Source: DATJKD01 sp963728295
GTDB taxonomy: Bacteria; Pseudomonadota; Gammaproteobacteria; Steroidobacterales; Steroidobacteraceae
Reading direction: 5' to 3'
Length of the DNA: 64,000 nt
Assembly (NCBI GenBank): GCA_963728295.1
Contig: CAVSKB010000003.1
Location: 1-64,000 of the forward strand
Shown: piece after piece, positions 18,168 to 27,214 of the stretch
Position numbering within the stretch: the stretch's first letter is position 1
Layout: every line of letters begins with the position of its first letter
Made by a program: the position numbers and the translations under genes
Notes under the pieces: model-generated
What the model was told of the DNA's origin: nothing
Database searches by the model: none
The model's input: only the letters and a program-made list of their open reading frames with translations

Positions 18168-19034
18168 TCAAAGCTGGGCGGTGGCAAAGGTGTCGCAGTT
18201 GTCGGGCCGTCCGGCTTCGTATCCGCGCATGAACCAACGCTGTCGTTGTTCGCCGCTGCCGTGCGTAAACGAGTCCGGCACTACGTAACCTTGTGTCTGA
18301 CGCTGGATGCGGTCGTCGCCGATGGCGCTTGCCGCGGCCAGCGCCTCGTCGATGTCCCCCGGTGACAGCAGCTGGCGCGAGCGCTCTGCCCGGTTGGCCC
18401 AGACACCCGCAAAGCAGTCCGCCTGCAGCTCCATGCGGACCGACAAATCGTTCGCCCGGGCCTCCCCTACCTGTTCCTGCTGCTCGCGAACCTGTCGCGC
18501 CGTGCCGACGAGGTTCTGCACGTGATGTCCGACCTCGTGCGCAATGACATAAGCCTGCGCGAAGTCGCCGGGCGCTCCGAACCGCTGATGCAAGTCGCTG
18601 TAAAAGGTCAGGTCGAGGTAGACCTTCTGGTCCAGCGGGCAGTAGAAGGGTCCTGATGACGCGCTCGCGCCGCCACACTCGGATTGCACTGCGTCGGCGA
18701 ACAGCACCAGCGTCGGTGCCTGGTAGGTGAAGCCGGCGGCAGGCAGCAGCTCGGACCAGGTGTCTTCTGTGTCGGCGAGCACGACTTCCGTCATTTCGCG
18801 CAGCGTCGCTTCTTCCGCGCCCTCCTGGTACGGCGTGTCGGACGGTTGCATCTGCGGGTTCTGCTGCTGCGCCTGCTGTAGTCCGGCCATGAAGGGCAGC
18901 GGATTGATGCCGAATAGCGACAGCACGATCATGATTGCGAGCCCGCCTAGACCAATTCCAAGTGCGGGTCGCCCGACGCGCATTCCACGGCGATCCTCTA
19001 CGTTCGTGCTTCGGCGGCGTCCCCGGATGTCCAT
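18168..19034 (-). CDS. Neutral zinc metallopeptidase, YpfJ family
   Basis: A 288-residue protein with one N-terminal membrane segment (LGIGLGGLAIMIVLSLFGI) and the zinc motif in AYVIAHEVGHHVQNLVG, followed by the helix MELQADCFAGVWA that supplies the third ligand in this family. The region FYCPLDQKVYLDLTFYSDL is also diagnostic. ATG 19034 is preferred over GTG 19043 because AAGGGAG lies eight bases before it. The protein is anchored with its peptidase domain outside the cytoplasm; substrate unknown. It converges on the lipocalin gene with a 9-base gap. Confidence 0.9.
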   Translation of the reverse strand: MDIRGRRRSTNVEDRRGMRVGRPALGIGLGGLAIMIVLSLFGINPLPFMAGLQQAQQQNPQMQPSDTPYQEGAEEATLREMTEVVLADTEDTWSELLPAAGFTYQAPTLVLFADAVQSECGGASASSGPFYCPLDQKVYLDLTFYSDLHQRFGAPGDFAQAYVIAHEVGHHVQNLVGTARQVREQQEQVGEARANDLSVRMELQADCFAGVWANRAERSRQLLSPGDIDEALAAASAIGDDRIQRQTQGYVVPDSFTHGSGEQRQRWFMRGYEAGRPDNCDTFATAQL

Positions 19035-19310
19035 CTGAATCACTCCCTTGCGGCGCGCGGTGTGCCGTGTGGCCAGATTACGTCAAGCCGGCCGGCGCAT
19101 TGTAACTGTGACAACACCAGCGCGCGCTATCAGAGGCCGGCGCGCAAAAACGTCGGCGCGTCTCGCGCTCTTGTCCTACGTTATGACCGTCGCTCGTCAG
19201 CTACGAATCCGGTCTTGACGAGGTGACGCCGCGGGGTCAATGTCTGCTCACGGCGGACGGAACTGCCGCCAACCGAAGAAACGACGAGCAGGGGAGCAGG
19301 GTCGGGCACG

Positions 19311-20963
19311 ATGACGATGCAACGACGATTCAGCCCGGCTTTGATTTCAGTCCTGCTTCTCTGCGGGCTCGCAGCACAGCACGCGAACGCAGCGCCACCG
19401 ACACGCGGTGAGGCCTTCCGCTTCCTGAACCAGACGACGTTCGGCCCCACGAGCGCGGAGATCGATCGGCTGATCGCGCTCGGTGACTCGAGCCAGGCCT
19501 ATGCACGCTGGATCGACGAACAGATGACGATCGCGCCGTCGCTGCAGCTGCCCGTCGTGCAGGCCAAGTACGCCGTCACGAAGAGTCCCTGGTTGCTGCA
19601 CGACGCGCGCCAGGACATATGGTTCAAGTATGCGATGCGCGGCCCCGATCAGCTGCGCCAGCGCGTCGCCTTCGCGCTTTCGGAGATCATGGTCGTCTCG
19701 GAGCACAGCGAGCTGCTCAAGATGCCGTTTGCGACCGCGGACTACTACGACCTGCTCTCCCGCAGCGCGTTCGGTGACTTCCGCCAGCTGATCGAAGACG
19801 TCACCCTGCACCCGGCGATGGGAACGTTCCTCAACATGCTCGCCAACCGGAAGCCCGACCCGTCGCGCAACATCCGGCCCGACGAGAATTACGCCCGCGA
19901 GCTCATGCAGCTGTTCTCGATCGGCCTCGTTACGCTGAACCCTGACGGGAGCGTGCCGGTGGACGGGGCCGGCGATCCCTTTCCGACCTACGACCAGTCC
20001 GTGATCGAGGGCTTCGCCCACGTCTTCACCGGGTGGCACTACTCCGGAGCTACGCTCTTCTCGTCGGCGAAGCGCACCAACACGACCCAGGTTCAACCGA
20101 TGAAGGCGTACCCGGAGCAGCACGCAACGGGCTCGAAGAAACTGCTCAGCTACCCTGGTGTCGCGCAGCCGGTCCTGCCGGGTGGTCAGACCGCGCAGCA
20201 GGACCTCGAGGCGGCGCTCGACAATATCTTCAATCACCCGAATGTCGGGCCGTTCATTTCGCGGCAGCTGATCCAGCGGCTCGTCGCGAGCAACCCGTCG
20301 CGGGCTTACGTGGCGCGCGTCGCCGCGGTGTTCAACGACGACGGACAGGGGCATCGTGGCAACCTCGGCGCGGTCGTCAAGGCGATCCTGCTCGATCCGG
20401 AGGCTCGGCCGGCCGCAGCGGCGATGACCGACGTCACCGGCAAGCTCAAGGAGCCGCTGCTGCGACTACTTCAATTGTGGCGGGCCTATGACGCGGCCGC
20501 TCGTAATGGAAACTATCGGCTCGCGGACTCGGACGTGGTCTTTGGCCAGGGCCCACAGCTGTCGCCGACCGTGTTCAATTTCTTCACGCCGGCCTATGCG
20601 CCGCCGGGTGAGATCGGTGCGCGGGGCCTCGTCGCACCCGAGATGCAGCTCGCGAACGAGGCCTTGAACACGTCGGTCACGAACTATTTCTACACGCAGA
20701 TCTTCCTGCGCAATTCGACCAAGACGGGTCTAGGGAGCACGATCATCCTCATCAATATCGCGGACGAGGTGGCGGCTGCCGGCAATCCTGATGCGCTGGT
20801 GGCTCTCATTGCCGACAAGCTGCTGGGTGGGACCATCTCGCCGATGCTCGCCGCCGAGGCACGCGATGCGGTGCTTCGCGTCGTGCCGAGCAAGCCGGCG
20901 GTGCGGGCCGCCGAGGCACTCTATCTCATCGCGACTTCGCCGGAATTCGCGGTGCAGCGCTAG
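19311..20963 (+). CDS. Secreted DUF1800 protein
   Basis: A 550-residue protein with a signal peptide (PALISVLLLCGLAAQHANAA). DUF1800 features are AFRFLNQTTFGPTSAEIDRL, RVAFALSEIMVVS, NYARELMQLFSIGLVTLNPDG and the C-terminal PTVFNFFTPAYAPPG. The family is widespread, secreted and almost always paired with DUF1501, as here with a gap of 11 bases. Function is unknown; heme or metal-related roles have been suggested but are unproven. Confidence 0.9.
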   Translation: MTMQRRFSPALISVLLLCGLAAQHANAAPPTRGEAFRFLNQTTFGPTSAEIDRLIALGDSSQAYARWIDEQMTIAPSLQLPVVQAKYAVTKSPWLLHDARQDIWFKYAMRGPDQLRQRVAFALSEIMVVSEHSELLKMPFATADYYDLLSRSAFGDFRQLIEDVTLHPAMGTFLNMLANRKPDPSRNIRPDENYARELMQLFSIGLVTLNPDGSVPVDGAGDPFPTYDQSVIEGFAHVFTGWHYSGATLFSSAKRTNTTQVQPMKAYPEQHATGSKKLLSYPGVAQPVLPGGQTAQQDLEAALDNIFNHPNVGPFISRQLIQRLVASNPSRAYVARVAAVFNDDGQGHRGNLGAVVKAILLDPEARPAAAAMTDVTGKLKEPLLRLLQLWRAYDAAARNGNYRLADSDVVFGQGPQLSPTVFNFFTPAYAPPGEIGARGLVAPEMQLANEALNTSVTNYFYTQIFLRNSTKTGLGSTIILINIADEVAAAGNPDALVALIADKLLGGTISPMLAAEARDAVLRVVPSKPAVRAAEALYLIATSPEFAVQR

Positions 20964-20974
20964 CGGAAACAGAT

Positions 20975-22336
20975 ATGGATCGCATGTCCCGACGACGATT
21001 CCTGCGGGCGCTCTCGGCCGGTGGCGCCCTGTACGCATTCGGGCGCACGCCCGGAACGGTCTGGGCACAGTCCACCGGTGTCAGCGGCTTTACGGACTAC
21101 AAGGCGCTGGTGTGCGTCTACCTCACCGGTGGCAACGATTCCTGGAGCGTGCTCGTGCCGCGCTCGGCGGCGGAATACACGGCGTATGCGAATTCCCGCC
21201 AGAACCTCGCAATCGCGCAGGACGTCCTCCTGCCGGTGCAGCTACAGAATACGAACGGTGTCGAGTTCGGTGTCCATCCGTCGATGCCCGGTCTTCGAAA
21301 CCTGCTGGAGTCCTCACGCTGCGCGGTAATCGCGAACGTCGGTCCGCTGATCGAGCCCGTGACGAAGACGCAGTATCAGCAGAAGACCCGACGCCTGCCG
21401 CCGCAGCTCTTTTCGCACAATGACCAGACCAACCAATGGCTCACGCTGCGCGGCCGCCGGTCGCTGCGCTCCGGCTGGGCAGGCCGCGTCGCCGACGCGC
21501 TCGCCGGGGGCCTTACCGAGCAGCAGCTCGCCGCCAATGTGTCGCTGTCAGGAAACACCGCGTTCTCGGCGGGCGATATCGCGACGCCCTACATCATGGG
21601 TCCGACCGGCGCGAAGGAGTTCACCGGATTCGGCAGTACCGGCACCAATCTGCAGCGACAGCTCGCGTTCGAGCGCATCGTCGCATCCGATTACAACGAC
21701 GTGTACGCCCGTGCATATGCCGACGTTCAGCGTCGTGCGGTGCTCTACGCCAAGGAGGTCAACGACGCACTCGAGGCGGCACCGGCGCTCGCGACGGGGT
21801 TCAACGCGCAGTCGGCGCTCGCGACGCAGCTCAAGACAGTGGCGAAGATGATCGCGGTGCGCGATCGTCTCGACATGTCGCGGCAGATCTTCTTCGTCGC
21901 GACCGGCGGCTATGACACTCACGACGATCAGCTGCTCAATCAGCCCGGGCTGCTCAGCGACCTGAGCGAGTCGCTGTCGGCGTTCTACGCTGCAACCGTC
22001 GAGCTCGGTGTGTCGCAGTACGTCACGACCTTCACCCAGTCGGATTTCGGCCGTTCACTGACGTCAAACGGTGACGGGAGCGATCATGCCTGGGGCGGCG
22101 TGCAGCTGGTCGTCGGGGACTCGGTATTCGGCGGATCCATCTACGGCCAGTATCCACTGCTGCAGATCGGCGGGCCATTGGACGTGGGCGGCGGCCGGCT
22201 GATTCCTTCGCTGTCCACCCATCAGTACGCGGCGACGCTGTCGCGCTGGTTCGGCGTGCCGCCTGCGCAGCTCGTCGACATTGCCCCGAACCTGCTGAAT
22301 TTCTCGCCGACCAATCTCGGCTTCCTGAACGCCTAG
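20975..22336 (+). CDS. DUF1501 protein with twin-arginine signal
   Basis: A 453-residue protein starting MDRMSRRRFLRALSAGGALY, a Tat signal with the SRRRFL motif. DUF1501 features follow: KALVCVYLTGGNDSWSVLVP near the start, and VTTFTQSDFGRSLTSNGDGSDHAWGG (shown here in part), with the conserved GSDHAWG. The fold resembles alkaline phosphatase/sulfatase-like proteins. It is translationally near-coupled to the DUF1800 gene, and the two products are expected to act together outside the cytoplasm. Confidence 0.9.
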   Translation: MDRMSRRRFLRALSAGGALYAFGRTPGTVWAQSTGVSGFTDYKALVCVYLTGGNDSWSVLVPRSAAEYTAYANSRQNLAIAQDVLLPVQLQNTNGVEFGVHPSMPGLRNLLESSRCAVIANVGPLIEPVTKTQYQQKTRRLPPQLFSHNDQTNQWLTLRGRRSLRSGWAGRVADALAGGLTEQQLAANVSLSGNTAFSAGDIATPYIMGPTGAKEFTGFGSTGTNLQRQLAFERIVASDYNDVYARAYADVQRRAVLYAKEVNDALEAAPALATGFNAQSALATQLKTVAKMIAVRDRLDMSRQIFFVATGGYDTHDDQLLNQPGLLSDLSESLSAFYAATVELGVSQYVTTFTQSDFGRSLTSNGDGSDHAWGGVQLVVGDSVFGGSIYGQYPLLQIGGPLDVGGGRLIPSLSTHQYAATLSRWFGVPPAQLVDIAPNLLNFSPTNLGFLNA

Positions 22337-22377
22337 GCGTCGGCCGCCCTGTCGCGTGCGACCGCGCCCAGTTGCGG

Positions 22378-22842
22378 CTACCAGTTGCGCGGCGAGCGCA
22401 GCCTGGGCGCGACGAGCCAGCGATCGACCGACCAGCCTCCGGGGCCGTAGATCGCAAGCATCGCGAGCATGAAGCCCCAGAGATAGTGCTGACCAATCGC
22501 GGCCTCGAAGCCCTCGCTGTAAAGCACGTGCGCGTAGGACACGACCGCGAGCACGTTGACCGCGAAGAGGCCGACTGCTCCGATCCGGCCAAAGAGACCG
22601 AGTACGAGCAGCACCGGGAAGACGAGCTCGCCTGCGGTGCCGGCCACCGCAGCGAGCGCTGGCGGCAGCAGCGGCACGTGGTATTCGTCCTGGAAGAGGC
22701 CGAGCGTCGACTCCCAGCTGCCGATCTTGAGCAGCCCCGACTTGAAGAACTGCCAGCCGACGTAGACACGCGTGGCAAAGGCAAACGGATCTGCAAGCCG
22801 GTCGAGGACCGAGGCGAGCAGGGCCGGCAGGCGCCGGAGCAT
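22378..22842 (-). CDS. DoxX-family membrane protein of the bufferin operon
   Basis: A 154-residue protein with four hydrophobic segments. The N-terminal FAFATRVYVGWQFFKSGLLKI, followed by FPVLLVLGLFGRIGAVGLF and HYLWGFMLAMLAIYG, matches DoxX. In bufferin operons of other proteobacteria the fourth gene is a DoxX-like protein (BufD). It starts two bases after the bufC stop, so it is the last gene of the operon. Role probably membrane redox support of the copper-buffering pathway; unproven. Confidence 0.82.
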   Translation of the reverse strand: MLRRLPALLASVLDRLADPFAFATRVYVGWQFFKSGLLKIGSWESTLGLFQDEYHVPLLPPALAAVAGTAGELVFPVLLVLGLFGRIGAVGLFAVNVLAVVSYAHVLYSEGFEAAIGQHYLWGFMLAMLAIYGPGGWSVDRWLVAPRLRSPRNW

Positions 22843-22844
22843 CG

Positions 22845-23642
22845 TCAGTCACGCAGATGGAAGCCGGCGAGGGCGCCCAGCCGGACGAGGCGCGGCAGCG
22901 CGGCGACGAGCTCGAAGTCTGGATCGGCCGCCAGCGCGGCGTCCGCGGCATCGACGATGTTCCTGGCATCCATGATGGCGTGAAGGAACGCGAACTCGCC
23001 GGGTGGCATCTCGCGCAGCTCGACGTGGTCGTCGCGGCTGATCACGAGCAATCGACACGCGCCGGCGTCGAGGCTGATCGTGCCGTGCGAATCGTCGCCG
23101 GGCTGGTTGGCGCGCCAGATCGCGAGCAGGGGCCACACCGATCCGACCAGCCGTGACGCGGGATTCATCTCCAGTACGAGATCCAGGTGACGCTCGGGCG
23201 GGATCGCCGCGAGCGCGGCCAGGTCGAGCTCGGGCGGCTCGGCCGCGACGAGCACTTCCTGGTAAGCCCATTCCAGGCGCGCGACGTCGGCAAAGTACGC
23301 GTACGGCCCGTCGGCGAGCTCCGCTTCGAGATACTCGGGAAGACGCGCGCCAAGGTAATGCATGTTGCCGCTCGGGGAGGGGTGACGGCGGAGATAACCG
23401 ATACCGGTCTGACGAAACCAGTCGCGCCCGGCGAGGCGCAACAGCACCGGGAAGCCGGCTTCCAGCGTGGCTAGCGCGTTCTCGCGAACGTTGTTCGCGT
23501 AGATCGCGACACGCTGCGCGGGGTCGAGGCCGTTGGCAACGACGTAGGGCGCGATCGCCGATGCGTCGCCGGAGCGCACGGCGCCGGCAAAGGCGTCCTG
23601 CAGGTCACGCAGCGACGGCACGGATGTGCTCCAGCCGGTCAT
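22845..23642 (-). CDS. bufC: BufC/HvfC-type partner protein (DUF2063)
   Basis: A 265-residue protein starting MTGWSTSVPSLRDLQDAFAG. The N-terminal DUF2063 domain has RVAIYANNVRENALATLEAGFPVLLRLAGRDWF, split here over its usual landmarks YANNVREN and FPVLLRLAG. The C-terminal half resembles a nucleic-acid-binding-like fold. In DUF692 (MNIO) systems this protein is the recruitment partner that brings the precursor peptide to the oxygenase. It overlaps the end of bufB by 38 bases, strong translational coupling. Confidence 0.85.
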   Translation of the reverse strand: MTGWSTSVPSLRDLQDAFAGAVRSGDASAIAPYVVANGLDPAQRVAIYANNVRENALATLEAGFPVLLRLAGRDWFRQTGIGYLRRHPSPSGNMHYLGARLPEYLEAELADGPYAYFADVARLEWAYQEVLVAAEPPELDLAALAAIPPERHLDLVLEMNPASRLVGSVWPLLAIWRANQPGDDSHGTISLDAGACRLLVISRDDHVELREMPPGEFAFLHAIMDARNIVDAADAALAADPDFELVAALPRLVRLGALAGFHLRD

Positions 23643-24477
23643 CCGCGCCGCGAGCCTCGGCGACGAGCACGCCGAGCGCTGGGATGTCGGTGTCCCATTC
23701 GATCAGGGTCGGAACGGCACCGCAGTGCCGCAGCGCGAATTCGTACAGCTCCCACACCGCGGGGCATACATGGGTCGAGTGCGTGTCGATGAGGATTTCG
23801 CCACCGTCAAACTGGTTGACCGAGTGGCCCGCGAGATGGATTTCGCCCACCAGCGCGGGCGGAATGCATGCGATGAAGGTGCGCGCATCGAAACCGTGGT
23901 TGCGGGCGCTCACGTAGACGTTGTTGACGTCGAGCAGCAGGCCGCAGCCCGATTCGCGCGCGAGCGCAACCAGGAAGTCCGCCTCGGACATCTCGGAAGT
24001 GGTGAACTCGAGATAGCTCGACACGTTCTCGAGCAGCACCTGTCGGCCAAGCGTGTCCTGGAGCTGCGACACACGGCTCGCCAAGTGGCGAAGCGCCTCG
24101 GTCGTGTAGGGCAGGGGCAACAGGTCGTTCAGGTGCACACCGCCGATCGCGCCCCAGCAGACGTGCTCGGAAACGAGCCCCGGCGCGATGCGATCGACCA
24201 GCCGTCTGAGCCGATGCAGGTGATCGCGGTCCAGCTCGTCGACCCCGCCGAGCGAAAGCCCGACCCCATGCAGCGAGAGCGGATAGAGCTCGCGAATACG
24301 CGACAGGTAGTCGAGCTGCGCGCCGCCGTCGGCGAAATAGTTCTCGCTGTGCGCCTCGAGCCAGCCCACGCCCGGGCGCTCGGCAAGCATCGCCTCGTGG
24401 TGGACCGCCCGCAGGCCGATCCCGGCGGTTGCCGGGATCGGCCCAGGGACAGCGACCGGAGAGGTCGGCACGGTCAC
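23605..24477 (-). CDS. bufB: DUF692 multinuclear non-heme iron oxygenase (MNIO), bufferin maturase
   Basis: A 290-residue TIM-barrel enzyme starting at GTG 24477. Metal-ligand segments of the MNIO family are present: LEAHSENYF, SLHGVGLSLGG, VSEHVCWGA, LENVSSYLEF, LLLDVNNVYVSARNHGFD, EIHLAGHS and ILIDTHSTHVCPAVWELY. These carry the conserved His, Glu, Asp and Asn residues. MNIOs convert precursor cysteines into thiooxazole-type groups that bind copper. The cysteine-rich precursor gene ends seven bases... upstream of this start (24485), and the partner bufC overlaps the 3' end. Confidence 0.88.
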   Translation of the reverse strand: MTVPTSPVAVPGPIPATAGIGLRAVHHEAMLAERPGVGWLEAHSENYFADGGAQLDYLSRIRELYPLSLHGVGLSLGGVDELDRDHLHRLRRLVDRIAPGLVSEHVCWGAIGGVHLNDLLPLPYTTEALRHLASRVSQLQDTLGRQVLLENVSSYLEFTTSEMSEADFLVALARESGCGLLLDVNNVYVSARNHGFDARTFIACIPPALVGEIHLAGHSVNQFDGGEILIDTHSTHVCPAVWELYEFALRHCGAVPTLIEWDTDIPALGVLVAEARGADDRLEHIRAVAA

Positions 24478-24484
24478 TTATTCT

Positions 24485-24739
24485 TTACTTCGGCGAAGTG
24501 CTGCCGCCCATCTTCTCGCAGGTGCCGTTCGGCACGTTCATCCATTCCTTTCCATCGTTATCCTTTTTCGCCTGGCCCGCGCAGGAGTGGCCGTTGGCCG
24601 CGCAATCGTTCTTGCCGGCCTTGGCGACGCCGTAACACTTCTCGGTGGACTTGTCGTCGTCGGCCGCCTGGCCGGTTGCCGTTACGGCGCCCAGCGCGAT
24701 CAGGCCGGCAAGCGCGCTCGAGATCAATGTCGTCTTCAT
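24485..24739 (-). CDS. bufA: Bufferin precursor peptide BufA1-type (DUF2282)
   Basis: An 84-residue precursor starting MKTTLISSALAGLIALGAVT at 24739, behind GGGAGT. A Sec signal ends near GQAADDD. The mature part has four cysteines in the DUF2282 pattern: EKCYGVAKAGKNDC, GHSCAG and PNGTCEKMGG. In characterised bufferins some of these cysteines are turned into thiooxazoles by BufB, and the exported peptide sequesters copper in the periplasm. A longer N-terminus starting eight residues earlier is possible but spoils the signal peptide. Confidence 0.87.
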   Translation of the reverse strand: MKTTLISSALAGLIALGAVTATGQAADDDKSTEKCYGVAKAGKNDCAANGHSCAGQAKKDNDGKEWMNVPNGTCEKMGGSTSPK

Positions 24740-24932
24740 CGTGTACTCCCATTGGTAGGTCAAAGAGTTCGAATCAGTTCTTTGGACACGGATGTCCGCG
24801 TCTCCTAGTACCAGACCGTGTGTTTGACCGCGGCATTACACTGCAACGGCGGTGCCAGCGGGAACAGGGCGCGGATGGGTGCCTTCGCGGGGTCGGATTG
24901 AACCACCGGGGCGGCTGTCCGGTCTGCGTTTC

Positions 24933-24962
24933 TTGACGGCCCCGTGGCCGCTCGGGTCTAAT
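24933..24962 (+). promoter_or_regulatory. Predicted sigma-70 promoter of tRNA-Phe
   Basis: TTGACG (24933-24938), an 18-base spacer and TCTAAT (24957-24962), followed by a GC-rich discriminator typical of stable RNA promoters. The mature tRNA begins 55 bases after the -10 element. The stretch from 24740 to 24932 holds the bufA leader and no gene that I can see. Confidence 0.6.
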
Positions 24963-25017
24963 TCCGGCCCCTTCAGGGCCCCGGGACCGTCCCGTCAGGA
25001 CGCCCGGCCGACCGCAT

Positions 25018-25145
<128 letters not shown>

Positions 25146-25168
25146 GCAATGTGGGATCATGTTCGGTT

Positions 25169-25654
25169 ATGAGCATTACGATTGAAGACTACGTACGCGT
25201 GAATGAGCGCGCGGATGAGGTGGGATGTCGGCGGCCACAGGGCATCTCGATCCTCCCGGAGAATTTTGATTCGGCCACAAGCCACCAGGAGCTGGTGGTT
25301 TGGGGTGAATCGGTGGACGTAAGGAAGGTGCTCGAGCGCCATGATTTGCCGATGGGCGACGTGATGCCCGCGGGAGAACGTCCTCGGTCTCTCCACTACA
25401 AGAGCGCGAACTGGACGGCGCTCTTATTTGTCTCTGCCGCTCTACTTAGTGAGAACCCGCATGCAGTGTCGGTTGCGTTGGGAGTCATCTCCAACTATGT
25501 CACCGATTTGTTTCGGGGCAGGCCCGGCAAAACGGCCCGGCTAAGCATCGTTGCTGAGTCCAGCGACGGGGCGTGCAAGAAGCTCACGTACGAGGGCGAC
25601 CCGGCCGGGATTCCGAGTCTGGAGAAGGCCATTCGGAGGATCGCTGATGAGTGA
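25169..25654 (+). CDS. Hypothetical protein, first gene inside the putative island
   Basis: A 161-residue soluble protein starting MSITIEDYVRVNERADEVGC. I do not recognise a family. A central hydrophobic stretch (WTALLFVSAALLSENP, then VSVALGVISNYVTDL) is flanked by charged regions. It starts only 24 bases after tRNA-Phe repeat copy A, and its 3' end overlaps the next gene by eight bases. Codon use looks less GC-rich than the backbone genes (many GTT, GAT, AAG), consistent with acquired DNA. Position next to the attachment site is where defence or accessory genes are often found, but nothing in it proves that role. Confidence 0.6.
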   Translation: MSITIEDYVRVNERADEVGCRRPQGISILPENFDSATSHQELVVWGESVDVRKVLERHDLPMGDVMPAGERPRSLHYKSANWTALLFVSAALLSENPHAVSVALGVISNYVTDLFRGRPGKTARLSIVAESSDGACKKLTYEGDPAGIPSLEKAIRRIADE

Positions 25655-25898
25655 AGAATCGGAGGCTGAGCCCGATATGTTCACTGTCGTTGTCAATCGT
25701 GGTGAACGCCTTCTATATCCGGTTCGAGACAGCGACCTTCAGCGTCAAGCGCTCGACGAACTCGATGAATTGTCGCGGTTGGTTGTGGAGAAGAAGCAGC
25801 AGGCGATCTCGGCTTCCAATGAGGATCTCGCGAATCTTCATCTTGGGCAGGAGTGCGTGATCGCCTGGTTGCATGCAGAACTCAATATGTGGTGCTAA
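25647..25898 (+). CDS. Hypothetical small protein coupled to the preceding gene, perhaps truncated by IS110
   Basis: An 83-residue acidic protein beginning MSEESEAEPDMFTVVVNRGE. Its start lies inside the end of the preceding gene, so the two form an operon. No known domain is recognised. The end, AELNMWC, lies within the 3' end of the convergent IS110 transposase region (25882), so the last residues may be provided by the insertion sequence and the natural C-terminus may be lost. Confidence 0.5.
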   Translation: MSEESEAEPDMFTVVVNRGERLLYPVRDSDLQRQALDELDELSRLVVEKKQQAISASNEDLANLHLGQECVIAWLHAELNMWC

Positions 25899-26937
25899 TA
25901 AGGGCCGGAGAGGGGGACGAGGTCGTCAGCGCACGCGCCTCGTAATGTGTGCCCCTTGCGAGGACGGCCCAGGCGATCCGCGCCAGCTTGTTGGCCAGCG
26001 CGCAGGCCACAACGTTCGAGTGGCGTCGCGTCGAGAGTGTTTTGACCCACAGACTCATGGCGTCGGTGCGCGAGTCGGTATGTTGCATCACCGCTCGCGC
26101 ACACTGCACGAGCAGGCGCCGAAGGTTGCGGTCGCCGCGTTTACTGATGCCGAGCAAGGTGGGCTTGCCGCCCGTGCTGTATTGGCGTGGGACCAACCCG
26201 ATCGACGCGGCGAACTGCCGCGCATTGGCGAACTGCCGCGCATCGCCGAGTTCGACCGCCAGAGCGCTGGCCGTGATGGGCCCAATCCCCGGAATCTCGA
26301 GCAGACGACGACTCTTGTCATCCTCGCGCAGCGACGCCTTTAGGTCCTGTTCGACCTGCCTGATCTCTTCCTCGAGATAATGGACCTGCGCGCGCAGTCG
26401 CACGACAAGCGCGACCAGGCGCGGAGGCAGCGTCTCGTGGTCAAGGACTGTGGCCAATCGACTCATCAGCGCTGCTCCTTTGGGCAGACTGATCCCGAAC
26501 TCGAGCAGGAAGCCATGAATCTGGTTGACCGTGGCCGTGCGCTCACGCACCAACCGTTCGCGCAGGCGATGCAAGGCCGAAACCGTCTGCTGCGCCTCGT
26601 TGCGAGGACTAACGAACCGCATGCTGGGTCGACAGGCCGCTTCGCAGATCGCCTGGGCATCGCCGAAGTCGTTCTTGTTCCCAGTGACGAACGGACGGAC
26701 GAACTGCGGCGAGATCAGTCTCGGCTCATGCCCCATGCCGGCGAGCTGACGCGCCAACCAATGCGAACCCGCACACGCTTCCATGACCACACGACAGGAG
26801 GGTACGTTCGCCAGCGTCCTCAATAGCTGCTGGCGCGAGAGCTTCTTGCGAAAAACCATCCGACCCGTCGCATCCTGTGCGTGCAGATGGAAGCTGTGCT
26901 TACCCAAGTCGACGCCAATGAGAGTGACTTCGTTCAT
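25882..26937 (-). mobile_element. IS110-family transposase (full length)
   Basis: A 351-residue DEDD recombinase. The N-terminal RuvC-like domain has IGVDLGKHSFHLHAQ (first Asp), VMEACAGSHWLAR (Glu) and NKNDFGDAQAICEA (Asp). The C-terminal Transposase_20 domain has LLEIPGIGPITASALAVELGD and the conserved serine segment SIGLVPRQYSTGGK. It appears intact. IS110 elements use a structured bridge RNA from the non-coding end to choose target and donor; in this group that end is upstream of the recombinase gene, here the 26938-27140 side, which is partly duplicated. Confidence 0.92.
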
Positions 26938-27005
26938 GAGATGGCTCCGAAAAAAGGAAGATCCCTCCTCAGCCTAACGCCGAGGAGGGACCGGGCTGAC
27001 CATCT
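26871..27005. repeat. 135-bp tandem direct repeat at the IS110 5' end, unit 1
   Basis: Unit 1 covers the first 22 or so codons of the transposase and its upstream region; unit 2 (27006-27140) follows without a gap and differs at only two positions seen (CCCAAGTCGACGCC versus CCCAGGTCGATGCC). Each unit holds a 9-bp stem TCCCTCCTC/GAGGAGGGA with an 11-base loop (26962-26990 here). Read on the minus strand the stem is followed by a T-rich run, so it can act as an upstream terminator or be part of the bridge RNA. Confidence 0.85.
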
Positions 27006-27140
27006 CATCCTGTGCGTGCAGATGGAAGCTGTGCTTACCCAGGTCGATGCCAATGAGAGTGACTTCGTTCATGAGATGGCTCCGAAAAAAGGAAGATCCC
27101 TCCTCAGCCTAACGCCGAGGAGGGACCGGGCTGACCATCT
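27006..27140. repeat. 135-bp tandem direct repeat at the IS110 5' end, unit 2
   Basis: Second unit, including a truncated copy of the transposase start (the first codons are open, then run into unit 1). The hairpin is at 27097-27125. Downstream, 27144-27165 contains another hairpin, AGCCCGGC/GCCGGGCT. Confidence 0.82.
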
Positions 27141-27214
27141 CATTAAGCCCGGCGCGTGGCCGGGCTCTCTGCTGCGTTGAGTGTGACGCTCAGTTCGCTT
27201 TGCGTCTCGTCAGG

